Below are positions 22,983 through 23,165 of a DNA stretch of 23,165 nt, piece after piece. Origin of the DNA: an uncultured Blautia sp. Lineage in GTDB: Bacteria; Bacillota; Clostridia; Lachnospirales; Lachnospiraceae. The notes beneath the pieces were generated by a model, which did not search any database, was not told the DNA's origin, and saw only the letters and a list, made by a program, of their open reading frames with translations. The translations under genes were made by a program, and so were the position numbers. Numbering within the stretch: position 1 is the stretch's first letter; each line of letters opens with the position of its first letter. Location: NCBI GenBank assembly GCA_934409175.1, contig CAKRVX010000024.1, positions 1 through 23,165 on the forward strand, in the 5' to 3' direction.

Positions 22983-23076
22983 ATTTTTCTCCTCCTTCGC
23001 ACACAATATCTTTATGATTGATGCAGTTTGTTATTTTTGTTTTTGAGATACTTGAGAATTTTTATCCACTATCCTC

Positions 23077-23105
23077 TTTTCATCCTATCTCAAATAGTAT
23101 ATAAT
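23077..23105 (+). promoter_or_regulatory. Promoter of a plus-strand gene beyond the right edge
   Basis: TTTTCA (23077-23082), a 17-base spacer and a perfect TATAAT (23100-23105). The window ends with GAGAGGAG (23158-23165), a good ribosome binding site, so a gene should start within about ten bases past the edge. An inverted repeat, TTTGAGATA/TATCTCAAA (23042-23050 with 23086-23094), surrounds the -35 region. Confidence 0.55.
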
Positions 23106-23129
23106 TTATAACTGTAATTTTCACGGTGA

Positions 23130-23148
23130 GTATATCATACTGATATAC
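23130..23148. promoter_or_regulatory. 19-bp palindromic operator candidate
   Basis: GTATATCA-TAC-TGATATAC is a perfect dyad with 8-base arms and a 3-base centre. It lies just downstream of the predicted start site and upstream of the ribosome binding site at the window edge. That position suits a repressor, possibly an autoregulated one encoded by the next gene. Confidence 0.5.
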
Positions 23149-23165
23149 AATTTACCAGAGAGGAG

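Overview
The window looks like chromosome from a low-to-moderate GC Gram-positive gut anaerobe of the class Clostridia, most likely Lachnospiraceae (Blautia/Ruminococcus-like). The reasons are strong GGAGG ribosome binding sites, near-consensus sigma-A promoters with 17-bp spacers, a T-box leader before tyrS, a remA gene, a yicC-remA-gmk-rpoZ cluster beside rqcH, and a very cysteine-rich small protein of a type I know from this family. I see no rRNA, tRNA, CRISPR array, transposase, integrase or prophage gene.

Layout. Positions 1-430 (minus) hold the first codons of tyrS, its T-box leader with a UAC tyrosine specifier, and its promoter. Positions 493-3592 (minus) hold a two-gene unit: a secreted SleB-type cell wall hydrolase with about eleven wall-binding repeats, then a membrane-anchored MutS-like ATPase. 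Positions 3799-4984 form a small accessory patch. It contains a 19-cysteine, 91-residue protein (plus), a 49-residue basic protein (minus) and two overlapping small helical genes of unknown function (plus). The patch ends in an 82-bp bidirectional terminator.

Positions 5100-10587 (minus) form the main housekeeping operon, in transcription order yicC, remA, gmk, rpoZ, rimO, pgsA, cinA, with an internal hairpin between rpoZ and rimO. Diverging from it, 10891-14225 (plus) carries rqcH and the ABC-F gene yfmM behind a structured GC-rich leader. Positions 14365-19991 (minus) hold a secreted protein of unknown function, leuS, and an EF-G-like GTPase that has lost the catalytic histidine. Positions 20264-22640 (plus) hold tyrA and aroA of aromatic amino acid synthesis. 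Positions 22719-22982 (minus) hold a degenerate barstar-like gene. The right edge carries a promoter, a palindromic operator candidate and a ribosome binding site for a plus-strand gene that starts just outside the window.

How the genes fit together. Much of the window concerns translation and its quality control: tRNA charging (tyrS, leuS), ribosome modification (rimO), ribosome rescue (rqcH, yfmM), an EF-G paralogue, and RNA or nucleotide metabolism (yicC, gmk). The envelope is represented by pgsA and the cell wall hydrolase. The least explained parts, and the best candidates for something undescribed, are the 3.8-5.0 kb patch of small proteins, the rqcH leader, and the membrane-anchored MutS-like protein paired with a wall hydrolase. 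I did not find a clearly new multi-gene system. All functional calls come from reading motifs and remembered family sequences; no database search was possible.
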